Shown piece after piece: positions 1 to 8,836 of a stretch of 64,000 nt of DNA. Position 1 is the stretch's first letter; the number at the start of each line of letters is the position of its first letter. Both the position numbers and the translations under genes were made by a program. The stretch is taken from the NCBI RefSeq assembly GCF_040100845.1, contig NZ_JAZHSH010000001.1, positions 806,001-870,000 on the forward strand, written 5' to 3'. The stretch comes from Chengkuizengella sp. SCS-71B (GTDB lineage Bacteria; Bacillota; Bacilli; Paenibacillales; KCTC-33759). The notes below the pieces were generated by a model. The model had not been told where the DNA came from, searched no databases, and worked only from the letters and a program-made list of their open reading frames with translations.

Positions 1-195
1 ATGAATTTACAAACACCTCTAGGTTTGTCCTTTTTTGGTAGTGGTATAGTGACGACTTTAGTCATTTTTACTCTTACATTTTTGGTGTACAGATTAGCAA
101 GAAATAAAGAGTGGGGATTGTTTGGCAATATATCTTATTTTATAGGAATTAATCTATTACTCTCTTCATTGATCTATGAGTCTACTTTTATATAG
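1..195 (+). CDS. Small hypothetical membrane protein, possibly 5' truncated by window edge
   Basis: A 64-residue reading frame opens with ATG at the first base, so its ribosome site and true start cannot be judged. It may be the C-terminal part of a longer protein. The product has two hydrophobic segments, at about residues 12-32 and 42-58, separated by a short charged stretch (RLARNKEWG). This suggests a small two-pass membrane protein. I do not recognise a family. It is followed by about 115 bases without a gene and then the Nudix gene. Confidence 0.4.
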   Translation: MNLQTPLGLSFFGSGIVTTLVIFTLTFLVYRLARNKEWGLFGNISYFIGINLLLSSLIYESTFI

Positions 196-310
196 GTTGT
201 CAGTAGTGTAGCTTTTTAATTAGTTAAAAGTCGAACCATGAAAAAAATGAAAATAAAGTAAATCCACTTATCACTTCTATTAATAGAAATTAGAGAGGGA
301 GAAAAATCTA

Positions 311-757
311 ATGATAACCAATGAACATAATGCACAAAATGTTTTTTCACCACCAAAACATATTATTTCAGCAGCGACTATTGTACTTAATGATAAAAGT
401 GAGATTTTATTAGTTAAAGCCCCATGTAGGGGATGGGAAATGCCTGGGGGGCAAGTTGAAGAAGGAGAGTCATTGAAAGAAGCTGCAATAAGGGAAACTA
501 AAGAAGAATCAGGAATAGATATTGATGTATTAAAATTTTGTGGGGTATTTCAGAATGTAAGCAGTTCAATATGCAATACATTGTTTTTAGCTAAACCAAT
601 TGGGGGAGAACTGACAACTTCTTCTGAAAGCTTGGAAGTAGGTTTTTTTCCTCTTGAGGAAGCTTTAGAGATGGTAACTTGGCAAAACTTTAGAGAAAGA
701 ATAGAATATTGTTTGAATGAAAATATGCAACCATTTTTAATAGAATTTTCAACTTGA
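311..757 (+). CDS. Nudix hydrolase
   Basis: This 148-residue protein carries a complete Nudix box: GGQVEEGESLKEAAIRE continuing into TKEESGI, which fits GX5EX7REUXEEXGU. The glutamates of the box bind the divalent metal. The family hydrolyses nucleoside diphosphates linked to another group, such as oxidised nucleotides, sugar nucleotides or dinucleoside polyphosphates. The substrate cannot be read from the sequence. An upstream purine-rich AGAGAGGGAG serves as ribosome site. It opens a run of small enzymes typical of Bacillales accessory regions. Confidence 0.85.
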   Translation: MITNEHNAQNVFSPPKHIISAATIVLNDKSEILLVKAPCRGWEMPGGQVEEGESLKEAAIRETKEESGIDIDVLKFCGVFQNVSSSICNTLFLAKPIGGELTTSSESLEVGFFPLEEALEMVTWQNFRERIEYCLNENMQPFLIEFST

Positions 758-950
758 TTTTTGTGTTTTTCTGGTACACTTCTTAAAGAGGTGTGTCTTT
801 CATTTAAGTGTCCTATAAGCGCATTTCTTGACAAAGAAGGCGTCTTTTTTTATGATTTGGACCATATTATTGAAGAACTTCTTGTACAACATTTACGAAT
901 TTGAAATAATTATAGCATTAATATGTAACTATGTTAGGAGACAAAAATTA

Positions 951-1508
951 GTGAGTGTAAAGATTCCTACATTAATTGGAGAATTAGTAAAACTAAGACC
1001 ACTTAACTATAACACTGATCATATAGCTTGGTTCGATGTTGAACAAGACGAAATTATGCAAGAATGGGTAGGTAATTCAGTTCCAACATCGTATGATGAG
1101 GTGAAACAATATTTGTATGAGCTATACCCTAAACATTTTATGATTTGGATGATTGAAGAAAAAAAGAGTAATAAGGTAATTGGAATGATGCGAATTAGCC
1201 ATCCTCAATATCATGAAGAAAAGTTAGTTGCAGGTGACTCACAAAGGCTACATTCCTACTATTGGCGGAAGGGATTTATGAAAGAATCTCGCGAGTTAAT
1301 TTATGATTATGTGTTTAATGAATTAAAAGTAGATGTTTTATATGCAGATGTTTGGGAAGGGAATATTAATTCTAGTAAATCTTTAGAGTCTGTTGGATAT
1401 CAATTAATAGACATAAAAAAAGAGTATTTTAAAAAGTATGATCGAATGCAAAACAAATTATACTACCAACTACAATTAGGTACTTTAATAATAAGAAATA
1501 AACAATAG
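951..1508 (+). CDS. GNAT family N-acetyltransferase (RimJ/RimL type)
   Basis: The frame stays open from 828, but the better start is GTG at 951, because TTAGGAGA lies nine bases upstream and the homologous region begins just after it. The resulting 185-residue protein begins with IPTLIGELVKLRPLNYNTDH, the usual opening beta strand of RimJ/RimL-like acetyltransferases. The region YYWRKGFMKES occupies the acetyl-CoA pyrophosphate-binding position, although the canonical RxxGxG/A there is modified. NSSKSLESVGY is the typical late GNAT motif. It would transfer acetyl from acetyl-CoA to an unknown amine. Confidence 0.75.
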   Translation: MSVKIPTLIGELVKLRPLNYNTDHIAWFDVEQDEIMQEWVGNSVPTSYDEVKQYLYELYPKHFMIWMIEEKKSNKVIGMMRISHPQYHEEKLVAGDSQRLHSYYWRKGFMKESRELIYDYVFNELKVDVLYADVWEGNINSSKSLESVGYQLIDIKKEYFKKYDRMQNKLYYQLQLGTLIIRNKQ

Positions 1509-1533
1509 AAATGGCTCTTCATGGAGGATACTA

Positions 1534-1635
1534 TGAAAACTTTTATTTACATGGTGAGACATGGCGAATCACCGAAGACAGAAGAAAATGAAAGAACAAG
1601 AGGGTTAACTGATATAGGGAAAAGTAGAGATTAAA
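1534..1635 (+). pseudogene. Truncated histidine phosphatase (phosphoglycerate mutase-like) fragment
   Basis: A well-placed ribosome site (TGGAGGA) precedes an ATG that encodes only 33 residues. The peptide begins with MKTFIYMVRHGESPK, the RHG signature with the phosphorylated histidine of the histidine phosphatase superfamily, and reaches LTDIGKSRD before TAA. Full members have 170-230 residues, so only the first strand and loop survive. The frame after the stop does not resume the family. This is a 5' remnant, distinct from the intact paralogue at 2885. Confidence 0.75.
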
Positions 1636-1686
1636 AGATTGTGGAATATCCGGTAATGGAGTATTCAGGAAATGCTTGAGAGGGGA

Positions 1687-2228
1687 ATGTTTGTGAAAGT
1701 TCAAATAATTGGTGGTTCGGGAACTGGCAAAAGCACATTAGCAAAATACATCAGTGAAAAGGAAAATATCAAGTGGATCACTATTTTTGGAAAGATAGTT
1801 CTTTTTCGGAAAATAATCCAATTGAAAAACGAATTGAAATGTACCAAAAAGATATTAGTTCTAACGATTGTTATATAGCATCTGGTTCCATTTTTATGTG
1901 GTATCCTGAAGGTTTTTGTAACCGTGACCTTTTAGTTTTTCTTTCACTTGATGAAGAAGTCCGTATGAAACGTCTAATTAAAAGGGAAATCGAACGAAAA
2001 AATCTTAGTCAAATGTGGTTAGATGAAAATGGTAAGTATACAAATGACTTTTTAGAATGGTGTAAAACATACTGGTTAGAAGAAGATAAGGGTAAGGCAG
2101 GTACATATGCGGAACAATCCTATCAAATGACAATATCAAAGAGTCCTGTCATAAAGATCGACAGCTCTCGACCTCTCGATGAACTCTACGCTGAAATTAT
2201 AAGCACTTTAAGTAAAGCGAAAAGTTAG
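1687..2228 (+). pseudogene. P-loop nucleoside/adenylate kinase-like protein, frameshifted
   Basis: The first frame encodes MFVKVQIIGGSGTGKSTLAKY, with a Walker A motif (GGSGTGKST), as in FlaR/adenylate-kinase-like proteins of Bacillales. It loses register near 1775. The continuation is in another frame, beginning HYFWKDSSFSENNP and running to the stop at 2228, with SLDEEVRMKRLIKRE and a plausible lid region. An intact member would read W-[I-D-x-D]-H-Y at the junction. A deletion of a few bases there explains the shift. Together the two frames give about 180 residues, normal for the family. I call it a recently broken gene. Confidence 0.75.
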
Positions 2229-2517
2229 CTGTTTAATAAGAGGGATTGTTGTTTTTTCCTTCTTCAGCAGTGCTTATCCGAAAAATTCTTGTAGTTAGTC
2301 ATCCTAAAGCGATCTTTCTCAATCTGGCACGTTTCACAAATTCAATTACATGTAGTGAAAAAACTGCCTGGTTTAAAAATTATTATGGGTATAATTTTAA
2401 TTTTTCAGCTTATATAATAGAAGGGGTAACAATACCTTCTTTAGGATAGCGTGAGAATCCGCTCTTATTTATGAATCGGAAGAATATGCCTACGAAAAAG
2501 AGGTGTTTTACACAGTT

Positions 2518-2694
2518 ATGGAAATAATAAAAATAGGATTGCTGTTCGTAATATATATACTAATTTTCTCATTGTTTTTTAGTATATTACGGTATGTAGT
2601 TAACAAATATCTAAGTGATTTCTATCGAGAACTTTTTAAAAAAATCGGGAAACTTTTTAATTTTTTGAAAAAGACTTTTCGAGTTAAAGAATAA
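2518..2694 (+). CDS. Small single-pass membrane protein, hypothetical
   Basis: The frame opens with GTG at 2503, but ATG at 2518 gives a cleaner N-terminus (MEIIKIGLLFVIYILIFSL) with AAAGAGGTG about a dozen bases upstream. The 58-residue product has one long hydrophobic helix, then a basic amphipathic tail (FYRELFKKIGKLFNFLKKTF). I do not recognise a family. The base composition is ordinary for the window. It may be a real small membrane protein or an orphan fragment. Confidence 0.35.
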   Translation: MEIIKIGLLFVIYILIFSLFFSILRYVVNKYLSDFYRELFKKIGKLFNFLKKTFRVKE

Positions 2695-2884
2695 TGTGAT
2701 ACGTCCATCTTACGGATCACTGATCTGGTAGCATTTTCTTTGATAACGAAGGATGAATTTGTATATCCGTTTTTGATTCTAGTTCCAAATACCATAGCAT
2801 GGTGAGGAATTGTTAAACTATCAAAGCAGAATTTTTTGTATATTTTATGCTAATAAGATGTTTGTAAAGGGGGCAGGGAAAACA

Positions 2885-3412
2885 ATGATTTATGTAATAA
2901 GACACGGTCAAACAGACTTAAACAAGAAAAGTAAAATGCAAGGGAGAATAGGGTTACCATTAAATGAAAATGGAGTAGGACAAGCAGAAGTATTAAGAGA
3001 CAAACTTCAAAAAATAGAGTTTGATTTAGTATTTTCTTCTCCACAAGAGAGAGCAATCCAAACGGCAGAGATTGTGAGTGGGAAAGAAGTCTTAATAGAT
3101 AATAGGATTGACGTTTTTGATTTAGGAGAGGCTGATGGATTAAATGTAAGTGAAGTCAAAATGGCTGGTCCTGTGCCTGATCCAAGTGTTTATAAAGGTG
3201 TAGAAGATAAAAATAGGTTTGCTGAAAGAGTATTTGCCTTTATGAGTGAACTAGAAAATACGTATGGAGAAAAAGAATTTAATATTCTTTTATGTGGTCA
3301 TAGATGTACGACAGGTTGTATAGGAGCATATTTTGATGGAATTCCTAAGGATGATAACATTGTACAATATTCATCCGATAATGGAGATTATAAAATATTC
3401 AATTTTAAATAA
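2885..3412 (+). CDS. Histidine phosphatase family protein
   Basis: The frame is open from 2810, but ATG at 2885 follows a strong purine-rich site (AAAGGGGGCAGGG) and starts exactly at the family's first strand. The 175-residue protein reads MIYVIRHGQTDLNKKSKMQG, with the catalytic RHG histidine. It continues with GLPLNENGVGQAE, VFSSPQERAIQTAE (the second arginine of the active site) and LLCGHRCTTG (the second histidine). All catalytic elements are present. Members dephosphorylate sugars, nucleotides or alpha-ribazole phosphate. The substrate is unknown here, and the gene lies far from the cobalamin operon. Confidence 0.85.
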   Translation: MIYVIRHGQTDLNKKSKMQGRIGLPLNENGVGQAEVLRDKLQKIEFDLVFSSPQERAIQTAEIVSGKEVLIDNRIDVFDLGEADGLNVSEVKMAGPVPDPSVYKGVEDKNRFAERVFAFMSELENTYGEKEFNILLCGHRCTTGCIGAYFDGIPKDDNIVQYSSDNGDYKIFNFK

Positions 3413-3428
3413 TTTAATGATGAGTATG

Positions 3429-3458
3429 GTACTACAAAAATATAGTACTATTTTTTTA
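3429..3458 (+). terminator. Rho-independent terminator after the histidine phosphatase
   Basis: GGTACTA and TAGTACT pair around a short A/T loop and are followed by a run of seven T residues. The position, about 20 bases after the stop at 3412, fits termination of the phosphatase transcript. Confidence 0.55.
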
Positions 3459-3556
3459 TTTAATGATGGTTAAATTATAGATAAGTTTTATACAAATAAA
3501 ATTGAAATGATGGAAAACAAAATGCCAAACATATTATTACTGAAGGGAGTTTGCAA

Positions 3557-3859
3557 ATGTTTAAATCATATTTGAAGTTATTTACTTTATATCTTTTATC
3601 AATATTATTACTAAGTCCCTTTTATTTCTTTCTATTTTTTGAATCATTTAAGGTTGGTATGACGGATGGCATGGAAAATTATTATATCCCATATTTATCT
3701 ATTATTTTTACTGGTTTTTTTGCAATCACGGCTATACCACTTTTGATAAGCTTAAAGAAATTATCAGAAATTAGAAATAAAGAAAAATATATAGTTTATG
3801 TTGTAGCTGCACTGGGAATGTGTCTAATTAGTTTTGTTATTTTTAACATTCCAGATTAG
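3557..3859 (+). CDS. Small three-pass membrane protein, hypothetical
   Basis: TTG at 3551 is too close to the ribosome site GAAGGGA, so ATG at 3557 is preferred. The product is about 100 residues with three hydrophobic segments (residues about 5-28, 42-65 and 77-97). Charged residues cluster between the second and third (KKLSEIRNKEK). No enzymatic motif is visible and I do not recognise the family. It is followed by gene debris rather than by an operon partner. Confidence 0.55.
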   Translation: MFKSYLKLFTLYLLSILLLSPFYFFLFFESFKVGMTDGMENYYIPYLSIIFTGFFAITAIPLLISLKKLSEIRNKEKYIVYVVAALGMCLISFVIFNIPD

Positions 3860-4105
3860 CTGGTACCTGTTCTATTACATTAAACGACTATCAAAAGATG
3901 GGAGATATAGAATATTCTACACAAATCAAGGATGCTATAAATCAGTATTACAAAGTTAGTGATAATTATAATCGGTGATCACTATAGCACGTCAATATAT
4001 GGTATTTATTTCTAATACTTCTTTTTTAGTTTGTCTGATTTTTCTTTTCGTTTCTCTACATTACTCCAACTTAAGTGTATAATAGAAAATTGTTACGGAA
4101 CAGGT
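3860..4105 (+). other. Intergenic stretch with an unassigned coding remnant
   Basis: A start-less open stretch from about 3866 to 3978 encodes AGTCSITLNDYQKMGD and then IKDAINQYYKVSDNYNR before TGA. It looks like the mature N-terminus of a lipoprotein whose signal peptide has been lost, but I cannot name the family. The rest is AT-rich with no clear signal. Confidence 0.25.
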
Positions 4106-4663
4106 ATGAGTATATTTGTAATTTGGCGACCGTAGAGGATGGAAACGTGTTATACAAAAAAAGTACGCACAATCCTTAATGAATACAGATGATTTTGAAG
4201 GTTATATCACATTAATAAATATAACTCAGGTAGCTGAACCCTTATCAGTAAAACATGGAGAAAAAGACATTTGTATTGTTGACAATGGTTATATGTGGCT
4301 TCAACAATTTCCTTTAAAAGAAAAGCATTCAGTTAAGACAATGTTTAATTCTAATGGAGAAATAGTTCAGTGGTACATAGTGACCAGGTCATAGATATAT
4401 GTAATAGAAATGGAATAGAAAATGGTGTTCCTTGGATAGAAGATTTATTTATAGATATTGTGGTTTTACCATCAGGAGAAGTTGAACAACTCGATGAGGA
4501 TGAACTTAAAGAGGCATATCAAAGTGGCTTTATTGATAAGCGTCTATTTGATACGGCTTGGAATGAAGCAAATAAAATAAATAAACTGATTCAAGATGAT
4601 GATTTTAAATTGATCAAATTAGCGAAAAATCATAAACAAATCTTAGAGAAAGAACTCAGGTAG
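4106..4663 (+). pseudogene. DUF402 family protein, broken by two lesions
   Basis: The body encodes FGDRRGWKRVIQKKY, then GYITLINITQVAEPLSVKHG and CIVDNGYMWLQQFP, which match the DUF402 family of Firmicutes (usually about 175 residues). A first shift near 4120-4126 separates the ATG at 4106 from this body. A second lesion lies at about 4379-4393: GTGACCAGGTCATA looks like extra sequence between the codons for WYI and DICNRNGIENG. After it the family resumes with WIEDLFIDIVVLPSGE and runs to the stop. DUF402 proteins include nucleotide phosphatases. The copy here is very unlikely to be active. Confidence 0.75.
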
Positions 4664-4681
4664 TTATATCGGAGGTATATA

Positions 4682-5203
4682 ATGATAAATATTAATTTCA
4701 CTCCTTTTCCAGATTTGAGCACAGAACGTCTGGAGCTTAGACAACTTGATATTACAGACAAATATGAAATTTTCGCACTTCGTTCTGATGAAAAGGTTTT
4801 GGAGTTTCAAGAAAGAGAAAAATTAAAATCTATTGACGAAGCTTCAAACTTTATCAGCAAGATAAAGAAAGGGATTTCCAACAATGAATGGGTTTTTTGG
4901 GCAATTACACAAAAAGTTGATAGTAAATTAGTTGGTGGGATATGCTTATGGAATATTTCTAAAGAATTTTCTAGAGCAGATATTGGATTTGAGTTATTCC
5001 CTAACTATCAAGGAAAGGGAATTATGCAAGAAGCAATAACAGCTGTTATTGAATATGGATTTAAAAATATGAAACTAAATTCGATTGTAGCTTTTACTCA
5101 TATGAACAATTCTAAATCCATTACATTATTGAAAAGAAATAATTTCATTAAAGATGAAAGTTTTAATTCTCATCCGGAGGTAGTTTATTCATTAAAAAAA
5201 TAA
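4682..5203 (+). CDS. GNAT family N-acetyltransferase (RimJ/RimL type)
   Basis: This 173-residue protein starts at ATG behind GGAGGTATA. It opens with PFPDLSTERLELRQLDITD, the standard start of ribosomal-protein-alanine acetyltransferase-like GNATs. It contains WNISKEFSRADIGFELFPNY, then the acetyl-CoA loop QGKGIMQEA, and ends with NSKSITLLKRNNF. The central E/GFE strand and the QGKG loop are intact, so it should be active. The acceptor substrate is unknown. It is not closely similar to the other GNAT proteins at 951 and 9590. Confidence 0.85.
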   Translation: MININFTPFPDLSTERLELRQLDITDKYEIFALRSDEKVLEFQEREKLKSIDEASNFISKIKKGISNNEWVFWAITQKVDSKLVGGICLWNISKEFSRADIGFELFPNYQGKGIMQEAITAVIEYGFKNMKLNSIVAFTHMNNSKSITLLKRNNFIKDESFNSHPEVVYSLKK

Positions 5204-5401
5204 TGAGCTGTTAAAGCGACTGTAATTACATTATAGATTTCAGATGTAATTGCTCCAATTGATATAAATTTACCTTCCACAATATAGAACATGTTTCTAA
5301 TAAGAGAAGCGTCTTTCATAACGAGTTTGTCCAGATTGTGGAAGTTCTCTATAAAGTTTATTAGCTTTCTAGAAAATCTTAACGATATTGTACAATCTAT
5401 T

Positions 5402-6247
5402 TTATTCTTTAGTTTGAAAAGGTATAGTCTGAGTCACCTTCATGGTTTTTATACGCGGGAAACGTTCATCTAAGTTGTTTTCAAGTATCCACTCATGATG
5501 CGTTTCTGCAATCATGGGGGTGTCATTAACTGAAATGCCTTCCCATTCAAAATCTACTGAGACTTTTAAGGTTTGATCGGTATTTTCTTGAACAGAGAAA
5601 TTTTTTGGATAATGGGCACTATCTTTCACTTGATGCTCAATCGTTGCTAACCATTCTTTAAATTGATCAATATTTACAATCTTTGAAGTAGTACTTAAAT
5701 CTAATTCGAACTGATTAGCTAATAGTTCATCAAATTTATCCCCATTGACGCTTGCGGTTTCCATTAAATATAACCAATAATGCATGAATGATTTTGCCCG
5801 ATTTTCGGCATAAGCAGATGAAAATTGTGGGTTTTCAATGGTCCCTGTAGGTTCTAGCTTGACTTTGGTGAAGAGAGGAAGATCATTGTCTCTTAGCTTT
5901 AAGATAGTGGAATAGTGAATTGTATAACTATATCTACTTTTATCTGGACGTATGTTTTGATAAAGTATATCTGCTTCTAGTGAAAGGCAATTGTTATCCA
6001 AACGTTTAATTTCGGTTTGTTCAACATGATGAGCATTTTGCCATCCTTCATACATCATCAATCGTTCTTCTAATCCTTCTTTTCCTTTAGTAGTCCCTGC
6101 TTGAGATGAGATTTCTATATCATCTGCTAAAATATCTAATTGATTATTAATACGAGCTTTATTAAAAGGCACCTCATACACCTGGTACCAGCGATAATAC
6201 TGTGTTAAAGCCAAATGATTGTCTTTTGTTTGAATAAATTGATCCAT
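5402..6247 (-). CDS. Tandem NTF2/SnoaL-like domain protein
   Basis: The 281-residue protein is read from ATG on the minus strand with an AGGAG-type site (AAAAAGGAGTTATGATTA). It contains two similar halves. Residues about 10-130 begin ALTQYYRWYQVYEVPFNKAR and continue into a strand-rich region. Residues about 155-275 begin with SFMHYWLYLMETASVNGDKF and end near MKVTQTIPF. Each half has the helix-helix-beta pattern of nuclear transport factor 2-like domains. Such folds bind small hydrophobic molecules or act as isomerases or dehydratases. No catalytic dyad is certain, so the function stays open. Confidence 0.6.
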   Translation of the reverse strand: MDQFIQTKDNHLALTQYYRWYQVYEVPFNKARINNQLDILADDIEISSQAGTTKGKEGLEERLMMYEGWQNAHHVEQTEIKRLDNNCLSLEADILYQNIRPDKSRYSYTIHYSTILKLRDNDLPLFTKVKLEPTGTIENPQFSSAYAENRAKSFMHYWLYLMETASVNGDKFDELLANQFELDLSTTSKIVNIDQFKEWLATIEHQVKDSAHYPKNFSVQENTDQTLKVSVDFEWEGISVNDTPMIAETHHEWILENNLDERFPRIKTMKVTQTIPFQTKE

Positions 6248-6631
6248 TAATCATAACTCCTTTTTAAAATTTTATTTTTTATTTGACAAAACGGAATGAT
6301 TTGACACTTTTATTCTTTCCTTTATCGAGTTCTATTATTAAATTACTGTGTTAGTTTGACCTTTAGCATGTGTTGAGCTGCTTGTCCTTTCAATATTTTT
6401 TATTTTCTCATTAATTATAAAGTTTAGAGTTAACTCTAAGTCAAGTTAAATTGTATAGTCTCAGCTCTATAAATTGAAAAGTGTTCTTCTACAATGAATC
6501 TATTTGGTTATTTCAATATTTAATTTTTCTATTAAATCTTTAAAAGCAGGTCTTTCATTTCCATCTCTTCTTCATGGATCATTGAAATTAAATGACAATT
6601 AGAGGTTTTCTCATGAGATATCTTTGTAGCT
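6248..6631 (+). other. Intergenic region with palindrome and possible recombinase remnant
   Basis: This 384-base stretch separates the NTF2-like gene from the hydrolase fragment. It contains the 16-base palindrome described separately. On the minus strand around 6505-6560 there is a short coding-like run ending ERPAFKDLIEKLNIEITK and a stop. It may be the tail of an unknown protein, but it is too short to assign. Confidence 0.3.
6424..6439. promoter_or_regulatory. Perfect 16-base palindrome, MerR-type operator candidate
   Basis: TTAGAGTTAACTCTAA is a perfect palindrome. It matches the dyad typical of operators for MerR-family regulators that sense organic compounds or oxidants, which lie in long promoter spacers. 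No MerR gene remains nearby. The site may be left over from a lost regulator-target pair or may serve the flanking NTF2-like gene. Confidence 0.45.
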
Positions 6632-6916
6632 GTGGAAAATCCAATTACCACTTCACCATTTCCATTTGTAATAATGGAACCAGTACGAGATAATCCTGTT
6701 ACTATTGATAAATTACATGAGATTAAAGCAGATACTCTTTTTATTCAAGGGGATAAGGAATGGGAAGATCTTTCTCGAATCTCTGAACACTTCAAACAAG
6801 TACAATCAATTCGTTTTATCATCGTTGAAGGTGCAGATCATATGGTGACACTGACTCACCCTAAAACAATCGTCAATCACATTAATTTATTTTTACACAA
6901 AAGGGTATTAGAATAA
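6632..6916 (+). pseudogene. Alpha/beta hydrolase C-terminal fragment
   Basis: About 90 residues remain. The stretch IKADTLFIQGDKEWED, ending with FIIVEGADHMVTLTHP, is the strand-7/strand-8 region of an alpha/beta hydrolase, with the catalytic-acid loop (GDKE) and the catalytic histidine (ADHM). The nucleophile elbow (GxSxG) and the first two thirds of the fold are missing. The GTG at 6632 has no convincing ribosome site. The stop overlaps the ATG of the TetR-like gene, which suggests the intact ancestor formed an operon with that regulator. Confidence 0.65.
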
Positions 6917-7414
6917 TGCCTCGCACACCTGAAACAAATGATCAAATTCGACGTGAAACCAGTGAGAAAATTTTAAAAGTTGCTATGGAACTTTTCATTC
7001 AAAACGGATATCATTCTACTTCCATTGATGAAATTGCTAATAAAGCGAAAATCTCCAAAGGGCTTCTCTACAACAAAAGAGAACCCAGTTGCACAAATTT
7101 CCTATATTATAGAGGGCTCTTTGGAAAACGTCAGTAGAAAGCCGAGGGTTTTTCGATTTTTTCTTAATCTACTGACACAGCCTAAACATGATAAGGTGTT
7201 GGCTAAATATTCTAATAAATTACAGTCTGAGTTTGATAAACAATTTGAAGTTCAAAGTGAGATGTTTGAAAAACTTGGTGTTTCTAACGCTAAAATGAAA
7301 TCTGTCCATTTTTCATCCACTCTTCAAGGAATTATGTTAATGTACTCAACCTATCCCAACCTGTTTCCTTTGGATGAGATCAAAGATCAAGTAATTGAAG
7401 AGTTTTGTAGATAA
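6916..7414 (+). pseudogene. TetR/AcrR family regulator, internally deleted and frameshifted
   Basis: The first frame gives an intact TetR DNA-binding domain: ETSEKILKVAMELFIQNGYH followed by STSIDEIANKAKISKGLLYN. At about 7075 the expected YHYFKSK region is replaced and the frame shifts. The ligand-binding domain continues in another frame from about SYIIEGSLENVS to the stop at 7414, including FDKQFEVQSEMFEKLGV. The two parts total about 165 residues against a usual 190-200, so a short internal deletion accompanies the shift. The ORF overlaps the stop of the preceding hydrolase remnant by one base. Confidence 0.75.
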
Positions 7415-7538
7415 CATATCGCGCGTTACCTTGATAGAACATCTGAGTAACGTGATAACTTCAGAAAGTTGTTGGTTTATACACAGACTAAAATATGAAT
7501 AAAAAAGAAGTAAGTATCTGTTCTAGGAGGATGGTCTA

Positions 7539-8159
7539 ATGGATATTAATGCTTTCTTAGAAAAAGTAAAAACACATCTAAAACAAAAATACGAGTGCCA
7601 TACAATAATACTATATGGGTCTTACAATACAGGGGATTATTCAGAAGATAGTGATATAGATATTATTTGCTTTACCGATAAATCAGATGACCAAAACGAA
7701 GTAGAGTTGTTTGAAGGAAAACAATTAGATGTCTGGATTTACAATACTAACAAAATGAGAAACCACACCCAATATTTAAGAGTTAATAAAGGAAAGATTT
7801 TGTTTAATGATAAAGGGTTGGCTGAAAGGTTTTTATCAGAGATAGAAAAAGTATTTAATGAAGGACCGAAAAAATTGTCAACAAAGGAAAAAGAGTTTTT
7901 AAAAACTTGGTTAAGAAAGATGAAACTAAGGTCAAATAATAATGATATTGAAGGCAATTATAGGTTTCATTGGATGCTTAAAGATAGCTTGGAAATCTAT
8001 TTTGAACTTAAAGGACTTTGGTATTTAGGTCCAAAAAAGTCATTTAATTGGCTTTATAAAAACGATAAAGTTGCTTACAATCTTTTTAAAAACGCTTTTG
8101 AAAAAAATAAAAACACAAATGACATTGAACAATTATTAGAATACTTATATGAAATATAG
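7539..8159 (+). CDS. Nucleotidyltransferase domain protein (Pol-beta superfamily)
   Basis: This 206-residue protein starts at ATG behind TAGGAGGATGG. Residues about 22-45 read IILYGSYNTGDYSEDSDIDI, the GSxxxGxxxxxSDID signature that holds the nucleotide and two metal-binding aspartates. The third acidic residue is likely in KQLDVWIYNT. Family members adenylylate aminoglycosides or act as the catalytic part of MNT/HEPN-type pairs. Residues 110-206 are helical and could be a fused HEPN-like domain. A self-contained substrate-modifying enzyme is the simplest reading. Confidence 0.75.
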   Translation: MDINAFLEKVKTHLKQKYECHTIILYGSYNTGDYSEDSDIDIICFTDKSDDQNEVELFEGKQLDVWIYNTNKMRNHTQYLRVNKGKILFNDKGLAERFLSEIEKVFNEGPKKLSTKEKEFLKTWLRKMKLRSNNNDIEGNYRFHWMLKDSLEIYFELKGLWYLGPKKSFNWLYKNDKVAYNLFKNAFEKNKNTNDIEQLLEYLYEI

Positions 8160-8219
8160 ATAAAGTATACTCTTACACAAACCTATCGTTTGGGGATGTT
8201 GTAGAGAAAGGGTGATTAT

Positions 8220-8804
8220 TTGAACTGTATATTATCGATTCAAGGTGGTATGGCTGTAGGGAAAACCACTTTAGCTAAGAAGTTAGAAAATCAACTTAGT
8301 GATGTTTATGTGACATATGAAAATCCATATCCCATTATTAAATTAAGGGAGATAAAGCATTTAGATATAAACACTAAGGAAGGATTTATTGAAAATCAAC
8401 GATTATTTATTGAAGCAGAAATGAATAGATTTAATAACTTACCAGATGGAAAAATAATATATGATAGGGGTCCAGAAGATATCGAATTTTACACGTTGTA
8501 TTATCCAATAGCTAACGGTTACGATTGGGATATTGAAGCAGCATTAAAAGAAGAAATTTCTGAGCTACGTAAACTTCGTTCTGATATTATTTTGTATTTA
8601 GATGCTAATGAAGAAACTCTTCATAAAAGAAAACAAAATGATTTAATTAGAAAAAGGAATTCATTTAACCAGAACATTAAATTGTACAAATATGAAAAAG
8701 AATGGTACAAGAAGTTTAATACAATATTTGTAGATGTAAATCATAAAACACCTGAACAATTGGAAAAATGGGCATTAATGACGCTTCCAGAATTAATGAT
8801 ATAA
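8220..8804 (+). CDS. P-loop nucleoside kinase-like protein
   Basis: The start is TTG at 8220, six bases after AAAGGGTGAT. The 194-residue product begins with ILSIQGGMAVGKTTLAKKLE, a Walker A loop. Its IIYDRGPEDIEFYTLYYP resembles the DR(S/G)PED region of deoxynucleoside and thymidylate-type kinases. IILYLDANEETLHKRKQND provides the arginine-containing lid. It probably phosphorylates a nucleoside or another small hydroxyl compound with ATP. The exact substrate is not visible. It lies 32 bases before the methyltransferase gene. Confidence 0.75.
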   Translation: MNCILSIQGGMAVGKTTLAKKLENQLSDVYVTYENPYPIIKLREIKHLDINTKEGFIENQRLFIEAEMNRFNNLPDGKIIYDRGPEDIEFYTLYYPIANGYDWDIEAALKEEISELRKLRSDIILYLDANEETLHKRKQNDLIRKRNSFNQNIKLYKYEKEWYKKFNTIFVDVNHKTPEQLEKWALMTLPELMI

Positions 8805-8836
8805 TTTTAAAGGTTTATCTACTAGGGAGGGATTAG

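Noticed and set aside
2246-2449. A 67-codon plus-strand frame
   Set aside because: No ribosome site, no recognisable family, odd composition. It looks like chance between debris of other genes.
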